Source: an uncultured Flavobacteriales bacterium
Lineage (GTDB): Bacteria; Bacteroidota; Bacteroidia; Flavobacteriales; Crocinitomicaceae
NCBI GenBank assembly: GCA_946479285.1
Contig: CAMLFH010000003.1
Coordinates: 186,001 to 250,000 of the forward strand
Direction of reading: 5' to 3'
Length of the DNA: 64,000 bases
In this document: positions 35,142 to 44,055 of the stretch, piece by piece
Layout: the number at the start of each line of letters is the position of its first letter
Position numbering within the stretch: position 1 is the first letter of the stretch
Program-made: the position numbers and the translations under genes
Notes under the pieces: generated by a model
Databases searched by the model: none
What the model was told of the DNA's origin: nothing
What the model saw: the letters and a program-made list of their open reading frames with translations, nothing else

Positions 35142-36437
35142 TTACTTGATTTTCAACCAAAGAATAATATTTTTAAATCGCAGCGTATGTCCAAATTGAA
35201 GCAAACCGTTCTTGAATAATCGTGCTGCAATTGCTATCACGCCAATAGAGCTCGCCAGGAGTAAAAATAACGAAACAAACAATTGGTACGCACTTCCTTG
35301 ATCAAATCCGATCGATAATTTCACCATGGCAACTACCGGGGCCGTAAATGGGAAATACATCAGGAAAGTTGTCATCGGACTATCCGGGTTTTCCAGGGCA
35401 AAATAACCTGCATACAAAGCAAAACACAAAATTAAGATCAATGGAATCAGGAATTGCTGTCCATCCGATTCGGATCCTGAAACAGCTCCCAAAGCCGCGA
35501 AAAAAGCTCCGTAGAACAAATAGCCACAGGTAAAGAACAGCGAAAAATAAAAGATCATCACTCCAAACTGAACGCGGTCGAAAACCAGTTCCACAAACTG
35601 ATTGTAATCGCTTACCTGACCTGCTGCTGCTACCTGGTTGGAAGCATCGTACATGTCCACAAAAATTGTTTCGCGCATGAAATACAAGCCCAGTCCGATG
35701 ATCAAACACCATAAGAATAGTTGTAAAAAGGCGCTGATTCCGATCCCCAGAATTTTGCCAAGCATCAAAGATCTTGGTTTCACTGTGGCCAATATGATTT
35801 CTACCACCCGGTTTGTTTTTTCCCGGGAAACAGAACGCAGGATTGTCATTCCGAAAAGGAAAATGAACACAAAGATCACTGCTCCGAAGAACAATCCGAC
35901 CCAGCCTGCCAAATCGCTTTTCACATCCTTGGGATCATAAACATTGCGAAATGCAAAGTTTATCGGCTGTTTGATCTTCCTGAATTCGGTAACGGATAAT
36001 TTGGTAAACTCTTTCGCCAGGACTTCTTCCAGTCTTCTTTCAACCTGGTAGCGAATATTGACCGACATAGTAAATGAAGGTTTTTCCCGGTAAAACAAAA
36101 AGCTCGTTTTATTCGAAAGGATCTTCTCATTCACCTCCACCATTGCATCAAACTCGGCAAAGCGTTTTTCATTAGCGAATTGTTCAATTTCAATGTAATT
36201 CGTAGCAAAGGAATAGGTTATATTCGGATCTTCCCCCGACATAATCTTGTGTTCCATCACATTTGCAGGATCTACGATCAAAACGTTCCATTTCTGCTGT
36301 TCTTTCCCACCGAATTGAAAAATCAGGTAGGTAAAAGTCAACACCACCAAAGGCCCTAAAATTGCCATCAATATAAAGGAACGGCTTTCCAGTCGCTCTC
36401 TCAGCTCACGCATTGCAATTATCCAACTATTTCTCAT
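35142..36437 (-). CDS. ABC-2 type transporter permease (NatB-like)
   Basis: 431 residues. One N-terminal helix (about 22-42) is followed by a long extracytoplasmic loop to ~170, then five or six helices. The VGLFFGAVIFVFIFLFGMTI stretch and EKTNRVVEIILATVKPRSLMLGKILG (R-V-V-E-I-I-L) are the ABC-2 exporter signature. It pairs with the ATPase gene just upstream, 11 nt overlap. Na+/drug or lipid export is usual for the family. Substrate unknown. Confidence 0.9.
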   Translation of the reverse strand: MRNSWIIAMRELRERLESRSFILMAILGPLVVLTFTYLIFQFGGKEQQKWNVLIVDPANVMEHKIMSGEDPNITYSFATNYIEIEQFANEKRFAEFDAMVEVNEKILSNKTSFLFYREKPSFTMSVNIRYQVERRLEEVLAKEFTKLSVTEFRKIKQPINFAFRNVYDPKDVKSDLAGWVGLFFGAVIFVFIFLFGMTILRSVSREKTNRVVEIILATVKPRSLMLGKILGIGISAFLQLFLWCLIIGLGLYFMRETIFVDMYDASNQVAAAGQVSDYNQFVELVFDRVQFGVMIFYFSLFFTCGYLFYGAFFAALGAVSGSESDGQQFLIPLILILCFALYAGYFALENPDSPMTTFLMYFPFTAPVVAMVKLSIGFDQGSAYQLFVSLFLLLASSIGVIAIAARLFKNGLLQFGHTLRFKNIILWLKIK

Positions 36438-37350
36438 CGTTTCCAGTTGTTACAGTTGAAATAAATACTTCATTCATACTTGGCAGAACTTCCCATGCAG
36501 CTTCAATTTTCACCTGTCCGATCAACGTTTTCAGCAAATCCTCAAAGGAATTATCTCCGCGCATTTTCACACGTGCAATGAAGCGATCGTCGCCCAATAT
36601 TTCTTTATCGGTTAATTCGAAACCTATCCAGAGTGCATTTACGAAAGCGATCATATTCCCCCTGAACTTCACGGCATATTCTCCGGTTTTCTGTTGATCC
36701 TGGATCTCACTTACCCGGCCTTCCAGTACTTTTTTGGACTGATGGATCAATACCACGCGATCGCAGATTTCTTCCACGCTGCGCATATTGTGTGTCGAAA
36801 TCAAAATGGTTTTCCCTTTTGCTTTCATCTCCTGCATTTCTGCTTTGATAAGTTCCACATTTACCGGGTCAAATCCGGAAAAAGGTTCGTCTAAAATTAG
36901 TAAATCCGGTTCGTGTAAAATGGCATAAATGAATTGTACTTTCTGCGCCATTCCTTTGGAAAGTTCCTGGATCCGCTTCTTTCTCCAATCAGCACAGTTG
37001 AACTTCTTCAGCCAATAATCCAAGGAAGTATTGATCTCGCTTTTGCTCATTCCACGCAAAGCTCCCAGGAAATGTGCATGTGCTTCCACAGTCATTTGCT
37101 TGTACAAACCTCTTTCTTCGGGTAAATAACCGATATGTGCCAAATGCTTTTGCTGCAGCAGGTCGCCGTTAAAACGGATCGTTCCCGAATCCGGCTCAAT
37201 AATCTTATTGATAATTCGAATAAGCGTGGTCTTCCCTGCTCCATTCGGACCCAGTAAACCAAAGATTTCTCCCTTCCGAAGTGAGAATGAAACCTGGTCT
37301 ATTGCAGCTTTTCGCTGATAACGCTTTGTAAGCTCCTGAATTTCTAACAT
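36427..37350 (-). CDS. ABC transporter ATP-binding protein (NatA-like)
   Basis: 307 residues. Walker A GPNGAGKT (34-41), signature LSKGMAQKVQF, Walker B LLILDEPFSGFD, and an ISTHN switch His. The last ~85 residues form a C-terminal domain typical of NatA/CcmA-type ATPases. The ABC start is at the very N-terminus (MLEIQELTKRY), so the ATG at 37350 is secure, which makes the -7 box only 5 nt upstream notable. Confidence 0.93.
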   Translation of the reverse strand: MLEIQELTKRYQRKAAIDQVSFSLRKGEIFGLLGPNGAGKTTLIRIINKIIEPDSGTIRFNGDLLQQKHLAHIGYLPEERGLYKQMTVEAHAHFLGALRGMSKSEINTSLDYWLKKFNCADWRKKRIQELSKGMAQKVQFIYAILHEPDLLILDEPFSGFDPVNVELIKAEMQEMKAKGKTILISTHNMRSVEEICDRVVLIHQSKKVLEGRVSEIQDQQKTGEYAVKFRGNMIAFVNALWIGFELTDKEILGDDRFIARVKMRGDNSFEDLLKTLIGQVKIEAAWEVLPSMNEVFISTVTTGNDEK

Positions 37351-37355
37351 GCAAT

Positions 37356-37363
37356 CAAAAATA
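37356..37363 (-). promoter_or_regulatory. -7 promoter box TATTTTTG of the natA-like operon
   Basis: Minus-strand TAnnTTTG match that ends 5 nt before the ATG, so the mRNA would be leaderless or nearly so. Confidence 0.45.
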
Positions 37364-37389
37364 TCTTTAATCCACTGCTTTTTGCGGGA

Positions 37390-38301
37390 TTATTTACTTT
37401 GTAAAAGTAATTTATTCCAGTTCTTCCAGCGGTAAACCAACCAAAAAACAAGAATCATTAACGGATAAAACAGGAACATGGTTACATACATATCCCAACC
37501 CAATACCGGTGTTGACACATCCATGAACAATGCATCGGTTTGAATGACCTGCCAATTGTTGGTCAGGATAATTATTCCGAATAAATTATTTGCCAGGTGA
37601 AATCCCCATGAAAGTTCCAATCCGTCATCCATAATGGCAATAAATGAAGTGAAAACTCCGGAAAGAATGTAATAACCAATAGCAAAAGACCCTAGTTTGT
37701 CTATCTCTGGATTCATCAGGTGCAAAGCCCCGAAAAGAATTCCATTGATCAGAACGAGGTAAATTCCCTTTTGAGTTGCTTTCCCGAACATCTGAAGTAA
37801 AAAACCTCTGAAAAGTACTTCTTCAAATCCGGTTTGGATCGGAACCAGCACAACCGAAATAAGCACCAACCAGAAAAAATGTTCCGGTTGAAAATTCCAG
37901 TGGATTTGGTGATTGAAATCAATGAAAGTGATGAAGAAAGAAACCATCATCAAGGTCGACCACAAGCCGAACGAAAAGAAAAATCGTCGGAAATCAAATC
38001 GGGGGCGTGCCGTCAAAAAGGTTCTAAAAGATCTTTTAAAAATAAGCCGGGAACAAAGTACAATGGATAGTAAACCGAAAATGAAGGGAATCATGTTCAG
38101 AGCAAAAAATTCATTTTTAGAAAAGAAATCTTTGGCATTTGAGAAAGATGCCAGGCTTTCACCTTCCGGTAATTTAGCAGCCATCAGGAGCCCGGTCAAA
38201 GAGCCTCCTACAAAGTAAACACCTATGATAATCGCAACGAGCCCCAGCAAATAATGCCTGATCCCGATAGTGGGCTCGATCGGACTAGTAAATCTTCTCA
38301 T
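37390..38301 (-). CDS. CPBP-family intramembrane metalloprotease
   Basis: 303 residues, about eight helices. The catalytic EEVLFRG (Glu160, Glu161, Arg165) is followed by a second motif with ALHL (His194) and a third HLANN near 246. These are the ABI/CAAX-protease signatures (EExxxR, FxxxH, HxxxN). The enzyme works in the inner membrane; substrates in bacteria are mostly unknown. A near-consensus -7 box TAGATTTA precedes the gene. Confidence 0.9.
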   Translation of the reverse strand: MRRFTSPIEPTIGIRHYLLGLVAIIIGVYFVGGSLTGLLMAAKLPEGESLASFSNAKDFFSKNEFFALNMIPFIFGLLSIVLCSRLIFKRSFRTFLTARPRFDFRRFFFSFGLWSTLMMVSFFITFIDFNHQIHWNFQPEHFFWLVLISVVLVPIQTGFEEVLFRGFLLQMFGKATQKGIYLVLINGILFGALHLMNPEIDKLGSFAIGYYILSGVFTSFIAIMDDGLELSWGFHLANNLFGIIILTNNWQVIQTDALFMDVSTPVLGWDMYVTMFLFYPLMILVFWLVYRWKNWNKLLLQSK

Positions 38302-38393
38302 TACGTAAATCTAGTGAAAAGAATGTTTATTGATCTGTTTCAACCCGATTGTCGATAAATTCTTTTGAATGACATCTGTTTTTTAACAAACAG

Positions 38394-38421
38394 GTAGGGG
38401 TGCGATTAATCGCACCCCTAC
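38394..38421. repeat. 28-bp palindrome, copy 3 of the GTAGG/CCTAC family
   Basis: Arms GTAGGGGTGCGA and TCGCACCCCTAC around TTAA; flanking G and C extend the palindrome to 30 bp. Arm changes relative to the other copies are paired. It lies just past the 3' end of dnaJ, on the side away from its coding region. Confidence 0.85.
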
Positions 38422-38443
38422 CGTCTATGATTGTTATTTCCTC

Positions 38444-39559
38444 TTACTGGAACATATCTTTCATTCGCTGAAAGAATCCTTTTTCGTTTTGTCCCGGGCT
38501 TGGTTTGAAGTTTTCACTTGCTCTCAATTTCTCCAGGATTTCTTTTTCTTCTTTGCTCACTTTTTTCGGTGTCCAAACGTTGATGTGAACGAACAAATCT
38601 CCTTGTCCGTAACCCTGAAGAACCGGCAATCCTTTTCCTTTCAAACGAAGCATTTTTCCGCTTTGAGTTCCGGGATCTACTTTTATTTTTGCTTTCCCGC
38701 CTACAGTAGGAACTTCGATTGTTTCTCCCAGTACAGCATCCACAAAATTCACAAACGCTTCGTAATGCAGGTTTTCACCATCTCTGCGTAATTCTTCGTG
38801 AGCCTGTTCTTCGATCACTACGATCAAATCTCCCGGAATTCCATTGAATGGTCCTGCATTTCCTTTTCCGGAAACACTCAATTGCATTCCTTCTTCAACA
38901 CCTGCAGGAATTTCAATCTCAATAACTTCTTCTTGTCGTTTCAGTCCCTGGTTATCTGCATCAGCAGGTTTTTGATCGATCATTTTACCGGCTCCCTGAC
39001 AAACATTACAGGTTGTCTGCGTCTGCATAGCTCCTAAAAATGTTTGGGCAACACGTGTAATCCGACCGGATCCGTTACAGGTAGCACATGTTTTATAGGT
39101 TACGCCGTCTGCATTTACCAGCTTATTGACCTTGATTTTTTTGGTAACACCTTCTGCTACTTCTTCCAAAGTCAATTTCATTTTAACGCGCAGATTGGTT
39201 CCGCGCACTACACGCTGGCCCCCGCCTCTTGCACCGCCAAAACTGCCGCCGCCGCCAAATGCTCCACCGAAAATATCTCCGAAATTCGAGAAGATATCAT
39301 CCATATTCATTCCGCCGCCAAAACCTTGGTTTCCACCTAATCCGGCATGACCGTATTGATCGTAACGCGCTTTTTTATTTGCATCCGAAAGTACTTCGTA
39401 TGCTTCTGCAGCTTCTTTAAATTTATCCTCCGCCTCGGAATCTCCCGGATTTTTATCGGGGTGATACTTCAATGCCATTTTACGGTAAGCCTTCTTAATT
39501 TCTGCTTCCGTTGCACCTTTTGTAATGCCAAGAACTTCGTAATAATCTCTTTTATCCAT
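38444..39559 (-). CDS. dnaJ: chaperone DnaJ with half of the zinc domain
   Basis: 371 residues. The J domain has the HPD motif (33-35), followed by a Gly/Phe-rich stretch (about 72-118). Only two CxxCxGxG motifs are present (Cys158/161 and Cys184/187) in place of four. They match motifs 2 and 3 of E. coli DnaJ, so zinc centre II is kept and centre I is lost. The two C-terminal beta domains are complete ([21 protein letters not shown]). It stimulates DnaK ATPase. It is the second gene of the grpE-dnaJ operon, 59 nt after grpE. Confidence 0.96.
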   Translation of the reverse strand: MDKRDYYEVLGITKGATEAEIKKAYRKMALKYHPDKNPGDSEAEDKFKEAAEAYEVLSDANKKARYDQYGHAGLGGNQGFGGGMNMDDIFSNFGDIFGGAFGGGGSFGGARGGGQRVVRGTNLRVKMKLTLEEVAEGVTKKIKVNKLVNADGVTYKTCATCNGSGRITRVAQTFLGAMQTQTTCNVCQGAGKMIDQKPADADNQGLKRQEEVIEIEIPAGVEEGMQLSVSGKGNAGPFNGIPGDLIVVIEEQAHEELRRDGENLHYEAFVNFVDAVLGETIEVPTVGGKAKIKVDPGTQSGKMLRLKGKGLPVLQGYGQGDLFVHINVWTPKKVSKEEKEILEKLRASENFKPSPGQNEKGFFQRMKDMFQ

Positions 39560-39618
39560 ATTTCATTCAATTGCAAATGGCAGCCTTCAAATCCCTGAAT
39601 ACTGCCATCTGTAATGTT

Positions 39619-40188
39619 TTATTGTCCTACAACTACTTTCGCGAAACGAATTACTTTATCATTCAGATAATATCCTTTTTCCACATCATCGATGATCTTT
39701 CCTTTCAAATCTTCGGATGGTGCCGGAACGTTTGCGATTGCTTCATGAAGATCAGAATCGAAAGCCTGGTGTTTTGCCTCCATTTGCTTCAATCCTTTTC
39801 CTTCCAATAGGTTTCTCAATTTGTGGTGGATCAATTTGAATCCATCTTTCACACCTGAAATATCTTCTGAAGTTTCATTATTTGCAATAGCGCGCTCGAA
39901 ATCGTCCATCACAGACAACATATCTTTCAAAACACTTGCACTTGCTGTTGAAATTAATTCGATTTTCTCTTTATTGGTGCGTTTACGGTAATTATCAAAC
40001 TCCGAATACAAACGCAAATACTTATCATTCAATGCCGCAACCTGGTCTTCAGTTGAAGGCGCACCGGCATTTACTGACGAATTGTCAGCGTTTTCAACCT
40101 GCTCATTCACCGCTTCATCCTGATTTTCTTGATTCTGTCCCTCAGCATTCGGGTTAAACTCTTCGTTTTGAACTGCTTCTTCTGCCAT
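39619..40188 (-). CDS. grpE: nucleotide exchange factor GrpE
   Basis: 189 residues from the ATG at 40188; an upstream TTG adds three residues. The Glu/Gln/Asn-rich disordered N-terminus (about 1-50) is followed by the long coiled coil (LNDKYLRLYSEFDNYRKRT) and a beta domain with GKIIDDVEKGYYLNDKVIRFAKVVV, a GrpE hallmark. It releases ADP from DnaK. The TGGCA-N6-TTGACT element ends 25 nt upstream. Confidence 0.96.
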   Translation of the reverse strand: MAEEAVQNEEFNPNAEGQNQENQDEAVNEQVENADNSSVNAGAPSTEDQVAALNDKYLRLYSEFDNYRKRTNKEKIELISTASASVLKDMLSVMDDFERAIANNETSEDISGVKDGFKLIHHKLRNLLEGKGLKQMEAKHQAFDSDLHEAIANVPAPSEDLKGKIIDDVEKGYYLNDKVIRFAKVVVGQ

Positions 40189-40213
40189 TATTGTCAATTT
40201 TTTGAAGCAGAAT

Positions 40214-40230
40214 AGTCAACTACCTTGCCA
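40214..40230 (-). promoter_or_regulatory. TGGCA-N6-TTGACT element upstream of grpE-dnaJ
   Basis: Minus strand TGGCA AGGTAG TTGACT, same blocks and spacing as before dnaK (2396-2412); the 6-nt spacers differ. It fits a -24/-12 layout with GA for GC at -12 and would give a leader of about 12 nt. Function inferred. Confidence 0.5.
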
Positions 40231-40312
40231 TAGGACGGAAACAGACAAGGTGACAGGAAAACTGACATGCTTCAAATTTACGAATTACGAATTCAAAAAG
40301 TTACGGCCACTC

Positions 40313-41344
40313 TTATACAAAATCAATTTTATCTACTAATTGGTTGTTCTTGAAGCAGTAAGCTTCGTAAGACTTTTTCTGATTAACCGCGTAAACCGCT
40401 TCAATCGTAATTTTATCAGCATCTGGCATTCTGCTTTTTACGAAACTTTGCTGATAGAGAGACAATTCTGTGAGAGGAATAAGCTGTTCAAATTCGAAAC
40501 CTTCATCATAAGTGAATTCCAATTCATAGTTCGCATGCTGCCATTTCAATTTCTGATCGTAGGCTATTAAATTTGGAGCAGAAACCGGATTCTTGTCAGA
40601 AAGCAGATCTTTCCCTGATTGTCCAAGCATCATAAAACCTGATAAAACCATTGCTGAATAGCCGATTTTCCGAAAGGAAAACTCACTTAAACGGGGTAAA
40701 ATCGATTTCATTGCGAACGTCGAAAAAATGGCGGAAGCAGCAACGATTAATCCTATGTAAATGACTTTACCGTTTATCAGCCCAAATAAAAAGTACAAAC
40801 CAATTTTGACCAAATGCAAAATGATCTCATTTGCTGCGCGCGTTGCAACAATTTCTTCTTTTGTCAATCCATAACGCAGGTAAAACCGATTGAATAACAA
40901 TCCGACTGCTCCTGTTAACCCTGATAAGAATCCTGCTAAAAAGCCAACGAAAGCGAGTTTCATTGCAGCGGGTCTTTCCTGTTCATTAATCTCTTTTGGC
41001 TTTTTGAATAAAAATATCAGGTTACTCACAAGGAAAATTCCCATTACAATTTCCAGGTAAACCGGATTGACGTATTTTAAGAGCACAGCTCCCAACCAAA
41101 CAGCCGGTAAAGCTGCCGGCACAAAATACGTCACAATGTTCCAACAGATATTCTTTCTAAAAACAATGAGCCGTGAAGCAGAACTCGTAAAGGTCCCAAC
41201 CGATAATGCGGCCGGAACCTGACCTACAGATAACAATTGACCAAGAATCGGTATGAGCATCAGTCCTGCCCCACCTCCGCAAATGGCACTAATAGAAAAT
41301 GCCAGAAAGCTAACAATAAATAAGATTATTAAGATCGTTGTCAT
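40313..41344 (-). CDS. TauE/SafE-family permease with soluble C-terminal extension
   Basis: 343 residues. Residues 1-~255 form about eight helices with two repeats typical of TauE/SafE proteins (ICGGGAGLMLIPILGQ in the first, LAGFLSGLTGAVGLLFNRF in the second). These proteins export sulfite, sulfonates or related anions. About 90 extra residues follow the last helix and carry no helix. Their composition (ANYELEFTYDEGFEFEQLIPL, KSYEAYCFKNN) somewhat resembles PepSY-like folds. A PepSY-like lipoprotein gene lies 11 nt upstream in the same direction. Confidence 0.8.
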   Translation of the reverse strand: MTTILIILFIVSFLAFSISAICGGGAGLMLIPILGQLLSVGQVPAALSVGTFTSSASRLIVFRKNICWNIVTYFVPAALPAVWLGAVLLKYVNPVYLEIVMGIFLVSNLIFLFKKPKEINEQERPAAMKLAFVGFLAGFLSGLTGAVGLLFNRFYLRYGLTKEEIVATRAANEIILHLVKIGLYFLFGLINGKVIYIGLIVAASAIFSTFAMKSILPRLSEFSFRKIGYSAMVLSGFMMLGQSGKDLLSDKNPVSAPNLIAYDQKLKWQHANYELEFTYDEGFEFEQLIPLTELSLYQQSFVKSRMPDADKITIEAVYAVNQKKSYEAYCFKNNQLVDKIDFV

Positions 41345-41355
41345 CTTATAATGAA

Positions 41356-41811
41356 CTACTTACCGATTTTCGTAAGTACCATCGGGTCTTGTTTTTCTCC
41401 AACAGCTGAATAAACAACCGTTTGATCACCTAATGTTCCGTCCAGTTCAATTTCGTAATAAACTGCTTTTCCAATCTCAATGCGTTTTGCATCATCCAGT
41501 TTGAATTCTTTGAAATCGGATTTCACTTTCGTAAGTACAGCTGCCGGAATTTGCGCATTGGCAATCTCCTGTTCCACTTTCAAAATCGTTCCCTCTGCAT
41601 TCACCCAAACTTCGTAATCGTCTTTTCCCAAATCGAATTCCGCTTCATAAATTCCATTCTTTACTTCCCAGTCCAGATCTTTGGCTTCCGGGTATTTGGT
41701 CGTTACTGCATTGATTACTACGGAAGGAATTTCCTGTTGATCGATCGTGCCCGCGCAAGACGCAAATGCTATTGGCAAAAAGGCCAATAAGATGATTTTT
41801 AAACTTTTCAC
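41356..41811 (-). CDS. PepSY-like (DUF2874-type) lipoprotein
   Basis: 151 residues with a lipobox (AFASC, about 14-18). Two PepSY-like units follow: VVINAVTTKYPEAKDLDWEVKNGIYEAEF with WVNAEGTILKVEQEI, and a second starting IPAAVLTKVKSDFKEF. Such proteins are periplasmic, often bind ligands or metals, and are commonly controlled by two-component systems. A kinase/regulator pair lies just upstream, in the same direction. First gene of a likely two-gene unit with the TauE-like permease. Confidence 0.82.
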   Translation of the reverse strand: MKSLKIILLAFLPIAFASCAGTIDQQEIPSVVINAVTTKYPEAKDLDWEVKNGIYEAEFDLGKDDYEVWVNAEGTILKVEQEIANAQIPAAVLTKVKSDFKEFKLDDAKRIEIGKAVYYEIELDGTLGDQTVVYSAVGEKQDPMVLTKIGK

Positions 41812-41836
41812 AACTCTTGTTTTAATATTTATACTA

Positions 41837-41844
41837 CAAAGTTA
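41837..41844 (-). promoter_or_regulatory. -7 promoter box TAACTTTG
   Basis: Minus-strand TAnnTTTG match ending 25 nt before the ATG of the PepSY-like gene. Confidence 0.5.
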
Positions 41845-41886
41845 TGGGGCAAATCAGGAAAGAATCTGGAAAACAACGTTAAACCG

Positions 41887-41915
41887 GTAGCCGATCAGTC
41901 GCGACTGATCGCTAC
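41887..41915. repeat. palindrome with AGTCGCGACT core, copy 1
   Basis: GTAGC...GCTAC ends enclose the perfect 18-bp palindrome GATCAGTCGCGACTGATC (one bulged C). Located between the histidine kinase and PepSY-like genes. Cores alike occur at 59595 and 60893. Confidence 0.85.
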
Positions 41916-43204
41916 AACGGTTTGAACTGAATAGTAAACTGATGGATCCCCAACGCATACTTATAGGAAATCTCATCCCCGGAAAGGTCTATGATTGATT
42001 TAACAATGGCAAGTCCTAAACCTGTAGAAGATTTATCTTCCGATTCTTTGTGAAAGCGTTGAAACAGTTTTTCATTATCCAGCGGATTATCAGAACCTGT
42101 ATTCGAAATCTGCAGGGAAGAATCGCTCAACGAAATTCCAATCTTCCCTTTTTTAACATTGTGACGGATCGCATTCTTAACCAGATTTGTAATCAGGATC
42201 CGCGCCAGTTCGGGATTCATTGTTACCTTCAATCGGTCCTGATAACTAGTTGGATCGAAATTGAATTCCAGTTCCAACTCCTTGAAGGCAATCTGGTCCC
42301 GGAAATCCTCAATTACATTCTGGATCAACTCATTCAAATCAACAGATTCTTCATTTAGGAACTGTTTATTCTCAATTTTAGAAAGCAAGAGCAGGGATTT
42401 ATTCAGACGAGTTAGCCGCTCCAATGTCTCAATGGTTTGAAAAACCTCTTTCACTGCTTCTTCCGTCAATGATTCATTTTCTGCCAACAACTGCAGCTTA
42501 TTTAGTGCAATTGCAAGCGGAGTCTGAAGTTCGTGTGAAGCATTTTCGATCAGTTGTTTCTGGTTGTGGAATGAACGGACATTGCTTTCCAATACTTCCG
42601 TGACGACTTTATTCAACAGTTGAAACTCTGAAGTTTTGGATTGGATCGGCTGAACCTGTTCATTTTTACCCAGTTTAAACTGAGCAAGCCGATTCAAATA
42701 AGCGAAAAACGGTTTCCACATCCTTTTCAAAACCAGCGTATTGATTGCTAAAATCGTAACGATCAAAATGAGATAGAGCCACAATAAGGAATAAAACAGG
42801 TCTTCGATCAAATCATCTTCCTCGACCATCGAAGAAATGATTTTCAGCTGATAGAATTCATTTTCGCTTGCTTCGAAAACAGTGGTCAGTAAGCGTACAG
42901 GCTCCAGGTCATCTTCGTTTTCCATGTACATCAGCGTGTCTTTGTACCTATCGTAATGCTTCAGGGCATGATATTCGGGAATTTTCCGAATTGCATAATT
43001 TCCTTCGTCAAAACTCTTCTTCAACAACACGGTCGAGTCAAGTTTTGCTTCGTGAATTATCAGAAGTTTGGAATTGTCCAAACCATCGTCAATACTGTCA
43101 TGAACCTCATCAATCATATTTACATAAAAGATGAAAGCCCAGGCAGACAATCCAAGGAGTAATGCCAGTGACATATAAACAATGGTGCGCTGAATTAACT
43201 TCAC
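41912..43204 (-). CDS. sensor histidine kinase
   Basis: 430 residues. TM1 (about 8-28) and TM2 (about 138-160) enclose a ~110-residue sensor loop without a recognised fold. The HisKA domain carries the phosphorylated His224 in NASHELQTPL. HATPase_c follows with NLVKNAIRHN (N box) and STGLGLAIVKSI (G2 box). It autophosphorylates and passes phosphate to the regulator encoded 4 nt into its start. Compact kinases of this kind in Bacteroidota often control metal or envelope genes; the adjacent PepSY lipoprotein fits that. Confidence 0.93.
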   Translation of the reverse strand: MKLIQRTIVYMSLALLLGLSAWAFIFYVNMIDEVHDSIDDGLDNSKLLIIHEAKLDSTVLLKKSFDEGNYAIRKIPEYHALKHYDRYKDTLMYMENEDDLEPVRLLTTVFEASENEFYQLKIISSMVEEDDLIEDLFYSLLWLYLILIVTILAINTLVLKRMWKPFFAYLNRLAQFKLGKNEQVQPIQSKTSEFQLLNKVVTEVLESNVRSFHNQKQLIENASHELQTPLAIALNKLQLLAENESLTEEAVKEVFQTIETLERLTRLNKSLLLLSKIENKQFLNEESVDLNELIQNVIEDFRDQIAFKELELEFNFDPTSYQDRLKVTMNPELARILITNLVKNAIRHNVKKGKIGISLSDSSLQISNTGSDNPLDNEKLFQRFHKESEDKSSTGLGLAIVKSIIDLSGDEISYKYALGIHQFTIQFKPL

Positions 43205-43878
43205 GATTCGATCAATTTATAGCCGACCCCGTAAATCGATTGTATTTCGATTCCCGAATCTCCTTCATTCATTTTCTTTCTCAAATTCTTGATTTGTGAG
43301 TAGATAAATTCAAAATTATCCGCTTCATCAATATTGTCTCCCCAAACGTGTTCAGCCAAAGCAGTTTTTGAAACCAGCCTTCCCTTGTTTGAGATCAAGT
43401 ACATCAAAATGGCAAACTCTTTCCGATTGAGTGTTAGTTCTTCATTGCGCAGACTAATCGACTGATTGGTCACATCGACCCGGATATTCCCAATCTCGAG
43501 CAATCCATTTCCATCAAACTTTTTTCTGCGGACAATGGAACGAACACGCGCAATCAATTCTGAAAGATGAAAGGGTTTCGTCAAATAATCATCCGCGCCT
43601 AAATTCAATCCTTCCAATTTGTCATCCAGTGAATTCCGGGCAGAAAGAATCAAAACACCATCTGATTTCCCTTGATTTTTCAGTTCCCGGAGCAATTCCA
43701 GACCACTTCCATCGGGCAAATTAATGTCCAGTAAAATGCAGTCATACTCATAGATCAACGCTTTATCCAACGCATCATTCAGGTTCGAAGCCGTTTCCAC
43801 AACTGCGTTTTCCTGTTTCAATGCGCGTTCGATCGAATCAAGCATCTCAGGTTCATCTTCTACAACTAATATCTTCAT
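43201..43878 (-). CDS. OmpR/PhoB-type response regulator
   Basis: 225 residues. Receiver with the phospho-acceptor Asp51 in LLDINLPDGSG, conserved Thr/Lys (LSAR, LTKPF). A winged-helix domain (about 130-225) contains NRKEFAILMYLISNKGRLVSKTALAEHVWG and ends with YGVGYKL. It binds DNA when phosphorylated by the cognate kinase. It overlaps the kinase gene by 4 nt, and the unit is transcribed leftward toward the PepSY and TauE genes, its likely targets. Confidence 0.93.
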   Translation of the reverse strand: MKILVVEDEPEMLDSIERALKQENAVVETASNLNDALDKALIYEYDCILLDINLPDGSGLELLRELKNQGKSDGVLILSARNSLDDKLEGLNLGADDYLTKPFHLSELIARVRSIVRRKKFDGNGLLEIGNIRVDVTNQSISLRNEELTLNRKEFAILMYLISNKGRLVSKTALAEHVWGDNIDEADNFEFIYSQIKNLRKKMNEGDSGIEIQSIYGVGYKLIES

Positions 43879-44027
43879 TATTCAAAGTTCCCTTAAAAAT
43901 CTGAAAAAAAACTGGAATCGGGACAGAACAGGAATGAGAAAACAGAATGAAGATTGATTCCTCTGTTTCTTATCATTTCCCTTTCTGTAAAAAATGGTCC
44001 AAAAACTCCCACATTCAAAATATCGCC

Positions 44028-44035
44028 TAAATTTG
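44028..44035 (+). promoter_or_regulatory. -7 promoter box TAAATTTG
   Basis: TAnnTTTG match ending 20 nt before the ATG at 44056; it supports that start over the longer open frame. Confidence 0.55.
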
Positions 44036-44055
44036 TACTTCATTTTCAAAATTGC

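Noticed and set aside
43954..44055. Longer N-terminus for the LTA-synthase-like gene
   Set aside because: It would begin upstream of the TAAATTTG box at 44028, so it would not be transcribed; the added residues have no membrane helix character.
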